From Enterococcus hulanensis (lineage in GTDB: Bacteria > Bacillota > Bacilli > Lactobacillales > Enterococcaceae), in the NCBI RefSeq assembly GCF_005405485.1, contig NZ_BJED01000021.1, forward strand, positions 1 to 64,000: a DNA stretch of 64,000 bases, in the 5' to 3' direction. Below are positions 50,787-59,051 of the stretch, in pieces; within the stretch, counting starts at the first letter, position 1; every line of letters starts with the position of its first letter. The notes beneath the pieces were generated by a model. That model searched no databases and was not told where the DNA came from. It saw nothing but the letters and a program-made list of their open reading frames with translations. The translations under genes and the position numbers were made by a program.

Positions 50787-51785
50787 TTAGGCTGACGAAA
50801 CTTTAGCCTTTCTTTGACAAAAGATCGCTTCAAGGTAAAGCCGCTCCAAGATTTCTCGCTGATCAATTCGATGGAAGAACCATTCTCGCTGATTTGCTGC
50901 TCGATAGTCCAAGAACTTCTCAAAAATCAACGAAGCATTTTTCGCCTCTTTTTGAAACAAATAACGAAAGACCAATAAATCCTCTTGATAGAAAAAGAAA
51001 TAACGACTTGGAAAATACATCCAATCCGGCAAGTACAGGAGATGTCTTCGCTCTTGATAAAAGTAATGCTGCAGGCCGCGGATTTTACGATTGCTTTGGA
51101 CGAGTTTAAGACTCAGGGATAGTTTGCGTTCATTCACACTTTCTATAGTAGGAAAAAGATGGGGCGGTCGTTTAGTTACGGATGTTTTGAGAATCTCACT
51201 CAATGACAGAGACCCCTTAGGCCAGCGTTCTTCACAATAGACCAAGCGATCAAGTTCGTGGATGTGATAAAGCAAACGTATCTGTTCACTTTCCAATAGC
51301 CACAGGTGAATTCCTTTCTCCTTATCAAAGGAACAAAATTGTTTTTGCAGCTGAGTGATTTTTTCTGTGGGCCATAATTTCTTTCCTAACAGCCACCAGT
51401 CTTGATAATTCTGCTGAGAATAACCTGCTATTCGTTCAGCTAGTCGTCCTCCCTTGATGGATGAACACTGAATCTCTACGGCTAACCGATCATGCAGTAG
51501 ATCCGGTCGCTGTGCTAAGTCTGGCAGAGGAGCTTCCATTTTCCAGTCTCCTTCAAATTGATTTCCCCACTTGAAAATAAGCTGCTTTAGTTGAAGATGC
51601 TCCGGTGTCTCTCCTTCACTTAAGCCAAAACAATTCCCATTGGTGCTATGTGCAAAATGGGGAATTTTTATTTTCCCCGCTTTTCTGATCAGTTGCTCGC
51701 CGCAATCTGGACAAAAATAGTTCTCATCGTTATTGACCTCAGAAGCGCTGATCATTTCTTTTTTATTTGTATAAGCAAACAGCAT
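50787..51785 (-). CDS. coiA: CoiA-like competence protein
   Basis: About 332 residues, a nuclease-like protein linked to transformation in streptococci and Bacillus (YjbF). YFCPDCGEQLIRKAGKIKIPHF near 24 is a zinc-ribbon/CoiA start, PEHLQLKQLIFKW near 63, and the nuclease core has RPDLLHDRLAVEIQCSSIKG near 91 (Asp and ExQ metal motif). The C-terminal half is poorly conserved and basic. The start is the ATG at 51785 after GAGGTGAGG. It lies between mecA and pepF. The function may be in recombination of taken-up DNA. Confidence 0.83.
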   Translation of the reverse strand: MLFAYTNKKEMISASEVNNDENYFCPDCGEQLIRKAGKIKIPHFAHSTNGNCFGLSEGETPEHLQLKQLIFKWGNQFEGDWKMEAPLPDLAQRPDLLHDRLAVEIQCSSIKGGRLAERIAGYSQQNYQDWWLLGKKLWPTEKITQLQKQFCSFDKEKGIHLWLLESEQIRLLYHIHELDRLVYCEERWPKGSLSLSEILKTSVTKRPPHLFPTIESVNERKLSLSLKLVQSNRKIRGLQHYFYQERRHLLYLPDWMYFPSRYFFFYQEDLLVFRYLFQKEAKNASLIFEKFLDYRAANQREWFFHRIDQREILERLYLEAIFCQRKAKVSSA

Positions 51786-51853
51786 TTTCCTCACCTCGAA
51801 AGAAAATACGCAATTTGCTTAATATTTATTGAATAAGCCCCGCAAGGCAAAAA

Positions 51854-51883
51854 AATACCACCATTCCAACGAACGGTGGTATT
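51854..51883 (-). terminator. terminator of mecA
   Basis: AATACCACC/GGTGGTATT stem with a 12-nt loop and TTTTT on the minus strand. Confidence 0.82.
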
Positions 51884-51890
51884 GAACACG

Positions 51891-52535
51891 CTAATTAAAA
51901 TGAGCACGCGTAATTTCGATTGCATCACGATGCATCAGAAGCTTTCCATACTCTTCCAACATTTCTGTAGAAACAGCGGAATCTTGAGCATATTCTAAAA
52001 TTTCAGCGATGACGTCGGCTAAGCCAAACTCACCGAAAACCTCAGGGTCAAAATAAACTTGTAAATAATATGTCTCATCCAATAGGTATAAATCACACCA
52101 GGCTTCATCTAAAAAGTGATAGCTCGCTAATTCAATCATGTCTTCAAAACTATTTAATTGAAAAACTCTTAAGCGATTTACTTTTCCATCATCTTCCAGA
52201 TTCTCAGAATTAGCTAAAATCTGCTGACGAATCAATTGATCGAAATCATTGGTTTCAAAATCTGTTGAGTTGTTCATTTTATTGATATCCTCAGGCGTCA
52301 GGTTCTTACTAATAAATAGTTCCAATCCGTCATTTTTTGGAAGTACTTGGAAAGTGACAGCCTCACTGCTCTTGAACTCATCTTCAATATCGACTTCCTC
52401 TAAAATACTATAGAAGAAAGATTCGATTTCCCGATGATTTCCCAGCAGATCTAAAAAAGTAATTCCCCGTTCAGCTAGATCTTCATTCTCGATGATGACG
52501 CGGATCGTATTCTCATTGATGTGTTCCATCTCCAT
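51891..52535 (-). CDS. mecA: ClpC adaptor protein MecA
   Basis: A 214-residue adaptor that targets substrates such as ComK or ComX-type regulators to ClpCP. The N-terminal substrate domain begins MEHINENTIRVIIENEDLAERGITFLD; an acidic linker (about 80-120) leads to the C-terminal ClpC-binding domain (FNSFEDMIELASY-like, YLQVYFDPEVFGEF). The start is the ATG at 52535 after GAGG; a second ATG two codons on is possible. It is next to coiA, as in Bacillus. Confidence 0.93.
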   Translation of the reverse strand: MEMEHINENTIRVIIENEDLAERGITFLDLLGNHREIESFFYSILEEVDIEDEFKSSEAVTFQVLPKNDGLELFISKNLTPEDINKMNNSTDFETNDFDQLIRQQILANSENLEDDGKVNRLRVFQLNSFEDMIELASYHFLDEAWCDLYLLDETYYLQVYFDPEVFGEFGLADVIAEILEYAQDSAVSTEMLEEYGKLLMHRDAIEITRAHFN

Positions 52536-52572
52536 CTTGGCACACCTCACTTTAAAGATAGATTATATGTTC

Positions 52573-52600
52573 ATTGTAACTGATTCCGTTTAAAAGTAAA
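52573..52600 (-). promoter_or_regulatory. mecA promoter
   Basis: On the minus strand TTTACT (52595-52600), 16 bp and TACAAT (52573-52578). Confidence 0.6.
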
Positions 52601-52748
52601 GAAAGCCGACGAATTTTATTAAATTCCTATAAACAATGCAGACAACCTTGCCCTCTAACCGAAGAATCAAGCTCTTTTTTTCTCCTTTGAAGAGGCGAAA
52701 TTACCGTCCATCATATTTTGTTTATGTATAAATAAAATGAACGCCCTC

Positions 52749-52776
52749 TTGTTTGAGTGATAGACTAAAGTATAAT
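52749..52776 (+). promoter_or_regulatory. promoter of the HAD gene at 52.8 kb
   Basis: TTGTTT (52749-52754), 16 bp and TATAAT (52771-52776), 21 bp before the start codon. Confidence 0.65.
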
Positions 52777-52797
52777 TTGACTTAAGGAGGTTTTTTG

Positions 52798-53403
52798 ATG
52801 ATCAAGAATATTGTGTTTGATTTAGGTAACGTTTTAGTCGATTTTGATCCCGTGCGCTTTGTTCGTGAAAAAAACGTAAATGACCAGCAGCAGGAACTGC
52901 TTAGATCGGAAATTTTTGGTTCAGTAGATTGGCTGCGCTTTGATAAAGGTACGATGACCAGAGATGAGCTGGCCTTGGCCGTAAAAGCTCGCCTGCCGGA
53001 AGATTTGCATATGATCGCTGATGATTTACTGGCAACTTGGTACAATGATTTGCACCCTTTGCCGCAAATGGCTGAACTGCCACAACAACTGAAGGAAAAA
53101 GGCTTCAACCTTTATATTCTTTCTAATGCGCCTCAAGATTATTACTTATATGAAGACAAAGTACCTAGTCATCACTCTTTCGACGGTATCTTTATCTCCT
53201 CAGATTGGAAGCTTGCTAAGCCCGAACATGAGATTTTTCGCACTTTTTATAGCCACTTTCGATTGAATCCGGCCGAGTGCTACTTTATTGACGATAATGC
53301 AGCAAATATTCTAGCAGCCGAAGAAACTGGAATGCGAGGCTTTCATTTTAAGAAAAATTTTGACTCATTGAATAAAGAATTATCACAGTTTAAACTTCCA
53401 TAA
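52798..53403 (+). CDS. HAD-superfamily hydrolase (YihX-like)
   Basis: A 201-residue HAD subfamily IA phosphatase. Motif I is FDLGNVLVDFDP near 7 (Asp nucleophile, with Asn-Val typical of the YihX/epoxide-hydrolase N-domain group), motif II YILSNAPQDYY near 106, Lys in KLAKPEHEIF near 140 and motif IV CYFIDDNAANI near 160. Sugar-phosphate phosphatase activity is likely in general, but the substrate is unknown. It follows AAGGAGG. Its 3' end abuts a transposase fragment, whose frame overlaps by 14 bp. Confidence 0.85.
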   Translation: MIKNIVFDLGNVLVDFDPVRFVREKNVNDQQQELLRSEIFGSVDWLRFDKGTMTRDELALAVKARLPEDLHMIADDLLATWYNDLHPLPQMAELPQQLKEKGFNLYILSNAPQDYYLYEDKVPSHHSFDGIFISSDWKLAKPEHEIFRTFYSHFRLNPAECYFIDDNAANILAAEETGMRGFHFKKNFDSLNKELSQFKLP

Positions 53404-53812
53404 TAAAAAAATCTAATAGGATTCGGGCTGCTTCATCCATTAACCCTTTTAAAAGCTCCTTACGATAGTTGTCCTTCAGAAAAATCTCCCGCAAGCCTTC
53501 ATCAATCGTGAAGATGACGTGTCGATGCGTCACTGTAAACAGATCATTCGCCACGATCTCTGCCCATCTTTGGCTTTCTCCGGTTGCACAAGTTGGACAA
53601 AATTTTCCTTTACAGCGAAAAGCGACTTTCTTTACATCATGGCATCCTTCACAGACAAATAGACGGTAGCCTTTTTTTAGGTCACCACAATCGCGAAACT
53701 TCTTCACTTCTCTTTTCACAACGGATCGAATCCTTCTCGTGTACCTTTGATTGAACTTCTCCCAGTTCTGATATTCATCAAAGAAAATAGCGTGTAAAAT
53801 ATTGGGTTTCAT
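53390..53812 (-). pseudogene. truncated IS91-like transposase (N-terminal zinc-binding domain)
   Basis: A 140-residue remnant. It resembles the N-terminal part of IS91-type Y2 transposases: KFRDCGDLKKGYRLFVCEGC, then FRCKGKFCPTCATGESQRWAE with the zinc cysteines. Full proteins are near 350-400 residues, so the catalytic tyrosine domain is missing. The last four residues (IMEV) come from the complement of the HAD gene, which marks the truncation point near 53404. No terminal ends of an element are recognisable. Confidence 0.8.
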
Positions 53813-53917
53813 GTCTCTAGTTTAATAGGAAAAGGACCAATTGAAAAGCGTCTAAAAGATTGATACATCAATTCTTTGGCCGCTTAAAATTTTATACTTC
53901 CTTTAATGTCAAAAAAA

Positions 53918-53937
53918 TACCCCGCGTAAGCGGGGTA
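53918..53937 (-). terminator. terminator of spx
   Basis: TACCCCGC/GCGGGGTA with a GTAA loop, then TTTTTTT on the minus strand. Confidence 0.88.
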
Positions 53938-53943
53938 CTTATT

Positions 53944-54342
53944 CTATAATCCAGCCATTAATTGGGCTTGGCGTAATTCATATTGGCGAACGTCACGAGG
54001 TAAAAAGCGACGAATTTCATCTTCATTAAAACCAACCTGCAGACGTTTCTCATCGATCATGATCGGACGACGCAACAATCCAGGGTTTTCTTTCACTAAG
54101 TCCAACAATTCTTTCAGTGACAATTCATCTAAATCCATGTTCAACTTTTGGAAAACTTTCGAACGAGTAGAAATAATCTCTTCAGTTCCGTCCTCAGTCA
54201 TTTGTAAAATGGCCTTCAACTCATCAATGTTCAATGGCTCAGAAAAGATATTTCGTTCAACATAAGGAATCTCATGTTCCTGTAGCCAAGCACGTGCTTT
54301 CCGACATGATGTACAACTAGGGTAAGTATATAGTGTTAACAT
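53944..54342 (-). CDS. spx: transcriptional regulator Spx
   Basis: A 132-residue ArsC-fold regulator that binds the RNA polymerase alpha subunit and activates thiol-stress genes. The redox switch is [11 protein letters not shown] (CxxC near residues 10-13); [21 protein letters not shown] near 92 is the conserved helix pair. It starts [10 protein letters not shown] at the ATG at 54342, 8 nt after AGGAG. The cognate adaptor SpxH is encoded 8 kb away. Another Spx paralogue probably exists elsewhere, as is common in this group. Confidence 0.92.
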   Translation of the reverse strand: MLTLYTYPSCTSCRKARAWLQEHEIPYVERNIFSEPLNIDELKAILQMTEDGTEEIISTRSKVFQKLNMDLDELSLKELLDLVKENPGLLRRPIMIDEKRLQVGFNEDEIRRFLPRDVRQYELRQAQLMAGL

Positions 54343-54351
54343 GCATATCAC

Positions 54352-55122
54352 TCCTTTTCTTGACTCTCAAATTTTGTAACAGGTAAAACTAGCTTCCTGC
54401 TATCTGTTTCTATTATACAAAAAAAAGGTAACAAAAAAAAGAGGAGCTCCACAATTTCTTTACAAATATTAATGTTATTTAATTTATTCCGACGCAATAG
54501 AAGGTGTCACGACAATACTGACTTATTAAGATGAGAGAACCGTGGCTTAACTCTCATTTTACACAGTGTTATAACAATCGTAAAAACTGTACTAGTACGC
54601 ATGTGTATTCTATAAAAAATTTGAAGTTTTTTTGTGTAAAATATTTTTTTATTGTATCAAATCATTTAAATTCTGTTTTTATATTTAAAAATGGTATCAC
54701 TGGAACTCTATTTTACAAGCCTTTTTTAGAATTATTTTAAAATAGTTGATTCAATAAAATATATTGCATATTATATTATAGTTATTTTATCCTGCCTTCT
54801 AAAGCGCTCTTCTGTATCAAATTTTCCGACTAAAATAATCTCATCAAACAGATACAGCTTTCAAAAAAGCAAAAAATACCAAAATTTTTATAGACTTTTC
54901 AAAAAATGGTGAACCTTAAAAACTCGCGCCTTTTTCTCGTTTCAATCATTATTTTTTTTTGCGTGAATATTTTTGATTGATTGACAATCGTGTTTTTTTC
55001 AATTTGACAACGTTAGGATAACATAACAAGAATTATCTAAATATGCTATTATTTTGCTCATTGCAGATAAAAATTTATCTTTTTTGGTATAATGAATCCA
55101 TCCATAATTTAGGAGTGAGCCG
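54352..55122. other. 771-bp AT-rich region without recognisable genes
   Basis: Beyond a TATAAT on the minus strand near 54411 for spx, an ATGAGAG/CTCTCAT hairpin (about 54531-54557) and the extended -10 TGGTATAAT (55086-55094) for the next gene, nothing is recognised. The longest frame here (54531-54740) is Phe/Tyr/Asn-rich with no ribosome site and is not called. Confidence 0.6.
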
Positions 55123-55842
55123 ATGATCCAAGGAATTGTATTTGATTTAGATGACACCCTATATGAACAGCAAGCCCCCTTTGCAGCCGCAATCAACACA
55201 CTCTTTCCAACCTTTCCAGCTGATAAGATGAACGCATTATTCATTCGTTTTCGCTACTATAGCGATTTCCACTACATGAAATCGATCACTGGTGAATGGT
55301 CTTTGGAGAAAATGCGCTACGAGCGAATTCGGCTAGCATTGGCAGACTTTGATTTTGCCCCAGCCGATGCTGACTTAGATGCGTTTCAGACAGCGTATGA
55401 CCGAGCATTGCAGACGATCACACTGCCTGTCGAAATTAGTACCGCGTTAGACTCATTAGTCCAGCAGGAGATTCCGCTGGGCATTATTACGAATGGACCC
55501 GTGGAGCGTCAGACTGATAAGCTTGAGGCACTGCAATTGACGCGTTGGATTGCACCAGAAAAGATTTTGATCTCTGATGGTGTTCAGATTCAAAAACCTG
55601 ATCCGCGAATTTTCAAGCTAATGGAAGAACGGTTAGATTTATCTGCCGAATCACTTTTGTACATCGGAGACAGCTTTGACAATGATGTAGTTGGTGCCAA
55701 GGCCGCTGGCTGGTCCGTCTGGTGGTTCAACCATCAGGCCAGAGAAATTCCGGCTGGTCAAACAGCGCTTTTTGAAAAAGAAATTACTAGTTTTACTGCT
55801 CTGAATACTGCTCTGACTAACGAAAAAAGTTTGCAACGCTAA
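55123..55842 (+). CDS. HAD-superfamily hydrolase (YjjG-like)
   Basis: A 239-residue HAD subfamily IA hydrolase. Motif I FDLDDTLYEQ near 7 (two catalytic Asp), helical cap about 15-95, motif II GIITNGPVERQTDKL near 117, Lys in QKPDPRIF near 155 and motif IV YIGDSFDNDVVGA near 181. YjjG-type enzymes are house-cleaning nucleotidases, which is a plausible but unproved role. TAGGAG precedes ATG. Monocistronic. Confidence 0.87.
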   Translation: MIQGIVFDLDDTLYEQQAPFAAAINTLFPTFPADKMNALFIRFRYYSDFHYMKSITGEWSLEKMRYERIRLALADFDFAPADADLDAFQTAYDRALQTITLPVEISTALDSLVQQEIPLGIITNGPVERQTDKLEALQLTRWIAPEKILISDGVQIQKPDPRIFKLMEERLDLSAESLLYIGDSFDNDVVGAKAAGWSVWWFNHQAREIPAGQTALFEKEITSFTALNTALTNEKSLQR

Positions 55843-55860
55843 GCGCTGCAAACTTTTTTT
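55823..55860. terminator. bidirectional terminator
   Basis: AAAAGTTTGCA(A)CGC with GCG(C)TGCAAACTTTT, loop TAA, between convergent genes. Confidence 0.85.
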
Positions 55861-55871
55861 GCTTTGAGATT

Positions 55872-58800
55872 CTATTCGCCTAAACTCAAGATCAAGCGAA
55901 TATCTTCTTCCGTAAGTTTACTTGTTTGTTCTTCATTTCCTTGGATAACCTTTTGGAACAGTTCACGTTTTTCTTGCTGTAGTTGATTCATTCGTTCCTC
56001 GATCGTTCCTTCAGCGATCATACGCCAAACTTCGACGACCTTCTTCTGACCGATTCGATGAGCTCGTCCGGCTGCTTGTTCCTCCACTGCCGGATTCCAC
56101 CACAAGTCATACAAAATGACCGTATCTGCTCCGGTTAAGTTTAGACCTGTTCCGCCGGCTTTTAGCGAAATCAAAAAGACATCCTTTTCACCTTCATTGA
56201 AGGCATCGACCATTTTCAGACGATCTGAGACTTTCGTACTGCCTCGCAGGTAGAAGCTGGTAATTCCTTCTTCCGCAAATTCTTCTTCAATGATTGACAG
56301 CATGCTGGTGAATTGGGAGAACAGCAGAACGCGTCTTCCGTTTTCCTTCGCTGCATGAATCAAATCCTTTACTTGTTCCAATTTCCCTGAACCGCCTTCG
56401 TAGCCATCAATAAAGAGACGCGGATCATCACAGATTTGACGCAAGCGAGTCAGTCCGGCTAAGATGCTCACACGCTGCTTCCGGAATGTCGCAGAATCCA
56501 TTTGATCGACCTCTTGACGCATTCGTTTAAGATACGCTAGGTAAACAGTTTTTTGTTCTTCCGTTAAGCTGCTTAACACGTTGGATTCGATTCGTTCCGG
56601 TAATTCCTGCAAGACCGTATCCTTATCGCGACGCAACACAAACGGCTGAATCATCTTGGCGATCTCTGAGACGGCCATTTGACGGAAGCGTCCGATCGGC
56701 GGGAAAAAGCCCGGCATTACTGTTTGGAACAGTGACCACAGCTCTTCCAAATTATTTTCGATTGGTGTACCGCTTAATGCAAAACGATGCGGAATCAATA
56801 AATTCCTTAGAGCGCTGGATGTCTTAGTCGAAGCATTTTTCACCATCTGCGCTTCATCAAGAATCATGTATTGATAGCCCATTTCTTCATGCAGATCAAT
56901 GTCTTGTCGCAGGCTGGCATAAGATGTAATCACGATTTCTCCAGCATCTGCAAGAAGTTGCTCGCGTTCGCTGCGATTTCCAGAAATAACGACAGCTTCC
57001 AGACTTGGAGCAAATTTCTTGATCTCAGCCTGCCAGTTATAAACCAGACTCGCAGGAGTGACGATCACCGCTTTGATCGGCTGTTGTACCTTTTCAGCTA
57101 ATAAGAAGGTGATGACCTGGATCGTTTTCCCAAGCCCCATCTCATCCGCTAAAATTCCGCCGAAGCCATAATCACTCAACATTTTCAACCAGCGGAAGCC
57201 GGCCTCCTGATAAGGCCGCAATGTTGCCTGAAGATTGTCCGGCATCTCCGCCTGATAGTCTTCGGGGTGGGTCAAATCTTCTACCATCGTAGTGAAGCTT
57301 TCGCTGAACTGCGCTTGCGGATTGTCCTTTAGCCGCTGTTCCAGCATAATTCCTTGGCTTTTCGGCAAACGAATCAAGCCGTCTTTGGCACTGATTTTTT
57401 CCCGCAGCTGGCTGATCATCTCGCTAGTTTGCTGAAAGACCTCTGAATCAAGCGAGAGGACTTCCCCGTTTTCCAAAGTGTAGAAGCGATCTTTTCGCAG
57501 TAGGCTGTTCAGTACTTGATCGATCTCATTATCCTTGATGCCTGTAACATCAAATTTGATATCCAGCCACGAGCCCTCTTGATTAACTTCAAGGGTTGGC
57601 TGGAATTCTTCTCCGTCTAAAAATAGCTGGCGCAGTTTTTTGCCCATCCGTACTTCGGCATAGCGTCTGAATTCTTCTACTTCGACTTTAAAGAAGTAAT
57701 AAAGATTGTCTTTGACGGGCAGCTTCTTTTCAAAGCCGGTATCGATTTTTTGATAGCGATACGTGTCAAAGAGATCCAAAATTTGTTTTTCTTTTTTACG
57801 ATCTCGTAAAATCTCGACATTGTTCGGCAGCTTAGGCTGATGAGCCTCATTCGTAGAAAAGTAGGCATTGCCATAGTGAAACTCTGCCTCAGCCTTGACC
57901 ATTCCTTTGATCTTTCGGAAAATCACTACCGCCCGCAGTGGTTCTTCCTTCATGATTTCTGCTACATCATCCGATACGATCACACGTCCGATTTTCCGCA
58001 AATAAGGGAAAACATCGGTAAACAATTGTGACAGCTGACGCTGCTCATAAGCAATCACTGGTTCTTTCAACCGCTTCATCAATTGCTTCAAGGTGATATA
58101 CGTGTCCTGCTGCTCGTGTGTCATTAAATAGTAGGAATTTTCGACAAAGCCTAAAAAATAGTTGCTATAGTAATTCGTAAAGCCATCTTCAATCGTTAGG
58201 CCAAAATCATTTTCTCCCCGTTTTTCCAAAGTGAAGGATAAGGGTAGTTCTTGCCCTTCATGAACTTCCGAATAGGTTTTCTCGCCTAAGTTGATACTCA
58301 AATGGCCCGTTTTTTCCATCGCTTCAAGTAATTCTTGTATCCGATGAACCGGCAATAAAAGATAACGTTTGTCCAGCTTGCCCTTGACTTGCAAGCCGGC
58401 TTTACCTAATAATTGGTAAGTTTCACTGACACCGACAAGGTCCTCGATCAAATCACGACACTTCGGATCAAAGGCTCCAGCCTCGATTTGAAATTTATAT
58501 TGCTTGTTGACCGTATACGCAGAATCCGTTTGATAAGCATGCAGAAAATCATACAAATTCTTCACGATATAACTGCGTTTGGTCAGATTGCTGCCGATAC
58601 GTAATGAAACTGCTAAAACATCCAACTCGGGATGATAAGGATTGGTCGGGAGCGCTTCTACTACAAAATCAACAAATAATGATTGCAACGGTTCTGCTTC
58701 TTTTGCTAAACGCGAAAAGCCCTGGTTCAATAGATCCGCAAAAGAAATACTGCTTTCCATCTTCTTGGGCAAGACAGTTTCAGGCTTGATCACACGAGAA

Positions 58801-59051
58801 AGTCCTTTTTCCCGCAAATACAATTCAACTGCCACTGTGTGCTTGCAATAACCGTGTTCTTCCCAATAAGGACAAGCACAAATATCATTTTCTTTTCCAC
58901 TGCCATCTAAATCAACCAGATAAAGTTCGCTGCCTAATACTTCACCATGCCAAACACGCCGAGCCGGATCTGCCTCAACAGACAAGACCCGTCCTTCTTT
59001 CAAGTAAGTTCTGCCGCGTTCGATCACTTTTTCTGGAATACTCCATCTCAT
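55872..59051 (-). CDS. SWIM zinc-finger SNF2 helicase
   Basis: A 1059-residue protein. A SWIM zinc finger (ICACPYWEEHGYCKH near 57-71) leads a long N-terminal region (about 80-590) resembling the bacterial SNF2-associated domain. The SNF2 motor follows: ILADEMGLGKTIQVI near 637, YMILDEAQMVKN near 733, FALSGTPIENN near 760, LLFSQFTSML near 915, ISLKAGGTGLNLTGAD near 970 and EEQAAGRAHRIGQKK near 1000. It is likely a DNA translocase or remodeller; no partner is known. It starts directly after the sbcC stop, so sbcD-sbcC-snf2 form an operon. Confidence 0.92.
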   Translation of the reverse strand: MRWSIPEKVIERGRTYLKEGRVLSVEADPARRVWHGEVLGSELYLVDLDGSGKENDICACPYWEEHGYCKHTVAVELYLREKGLSRVIKPETVLPKKMESSISFADLLNQGFSRLAKEAEPLQSLFVDFVVEALPTNPYHPELDVLAVSLRIGSNLTKRSYIVKNLYDFLHAYQTDSAYTVNKQYKFQIEAGAFDPKCRDLIEDLVGVSETYQLLGKAGLQVKGKLDKRYLLLPVHRIQELLEAMEKTGHLSINLGEKTYSEVHEGQELPLSFTLEKRGENDFGLTIEDGFTNYYSNYFLGFVENSYYLMTHEQQDTYITLKQLMKRLKEPVIAYEQRQLSQLFTDVFPYLRKIGRVIVSDDVAEIMKEEPLRAVVIFRKIKGMVKAEAEFHYGNAYFSTNEAHQPKLPNNVEILRDRKKEKQILDLFDTYRYQKIDTGFEKKLPVKDNLYYFFKVEVEEFRRYAEVRMGKKLRQLFLDGEEFQPTLEVNQEGSWLDIKFDVTGIKDNEIDQVLNSLLRKDRFYTLENGEVLSLDSEVFQQTSEMISQLREKISAKDGLIRLPKSQGIMLEQRLKDNPQAQFSESFTTMVEDLTHPEDYQAEMPDNLQATLRPYQEAGFRWLKMLSDYGFGGILADEMGLGKTIQVITFLLAEKVQQPIKAVIVTPASLVYNWQAEIKKFAPSLEAVVISGNRSEREQLLADAGEIVITSYASLRQDIDLHEEMGYQYMILDEAQMVKNASTKTSSALRNLLIPHRFALSGTPIENNLEELWSLFQTVMPGFFPPIGRFRQMAVSEIAKMIQPFVLRRDKDTVLQELPERIESNVLSSLTEEQKTVYLAYLKRMRQEVDQMDSATFRKQRVSILAGLTRLRQICDDPRLFIDGYEGGSGKLEQVKDLIHAAKENGRRVLLFSQFTSMLSIIEEEFAEEGITSFYLRGSTKVSDRLKMVDAFNEGEKDVFLISLKAGGTGLNLTGADTVILYDLWWNPAVEEQAAGRAHRIGQKKVVEVWRMIAEGTIEERMNQLQQEKRELFQKVIQGNEEQTSKLTEEDIRLILSLGE

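Noticed and set aside
54531-54740. 69-codon plus-strand frame
   Set aside because: No ribosome site, extremely AT-rich and Phe/Tyr/Asn/Lys-dominated composition, no recognisable domain.
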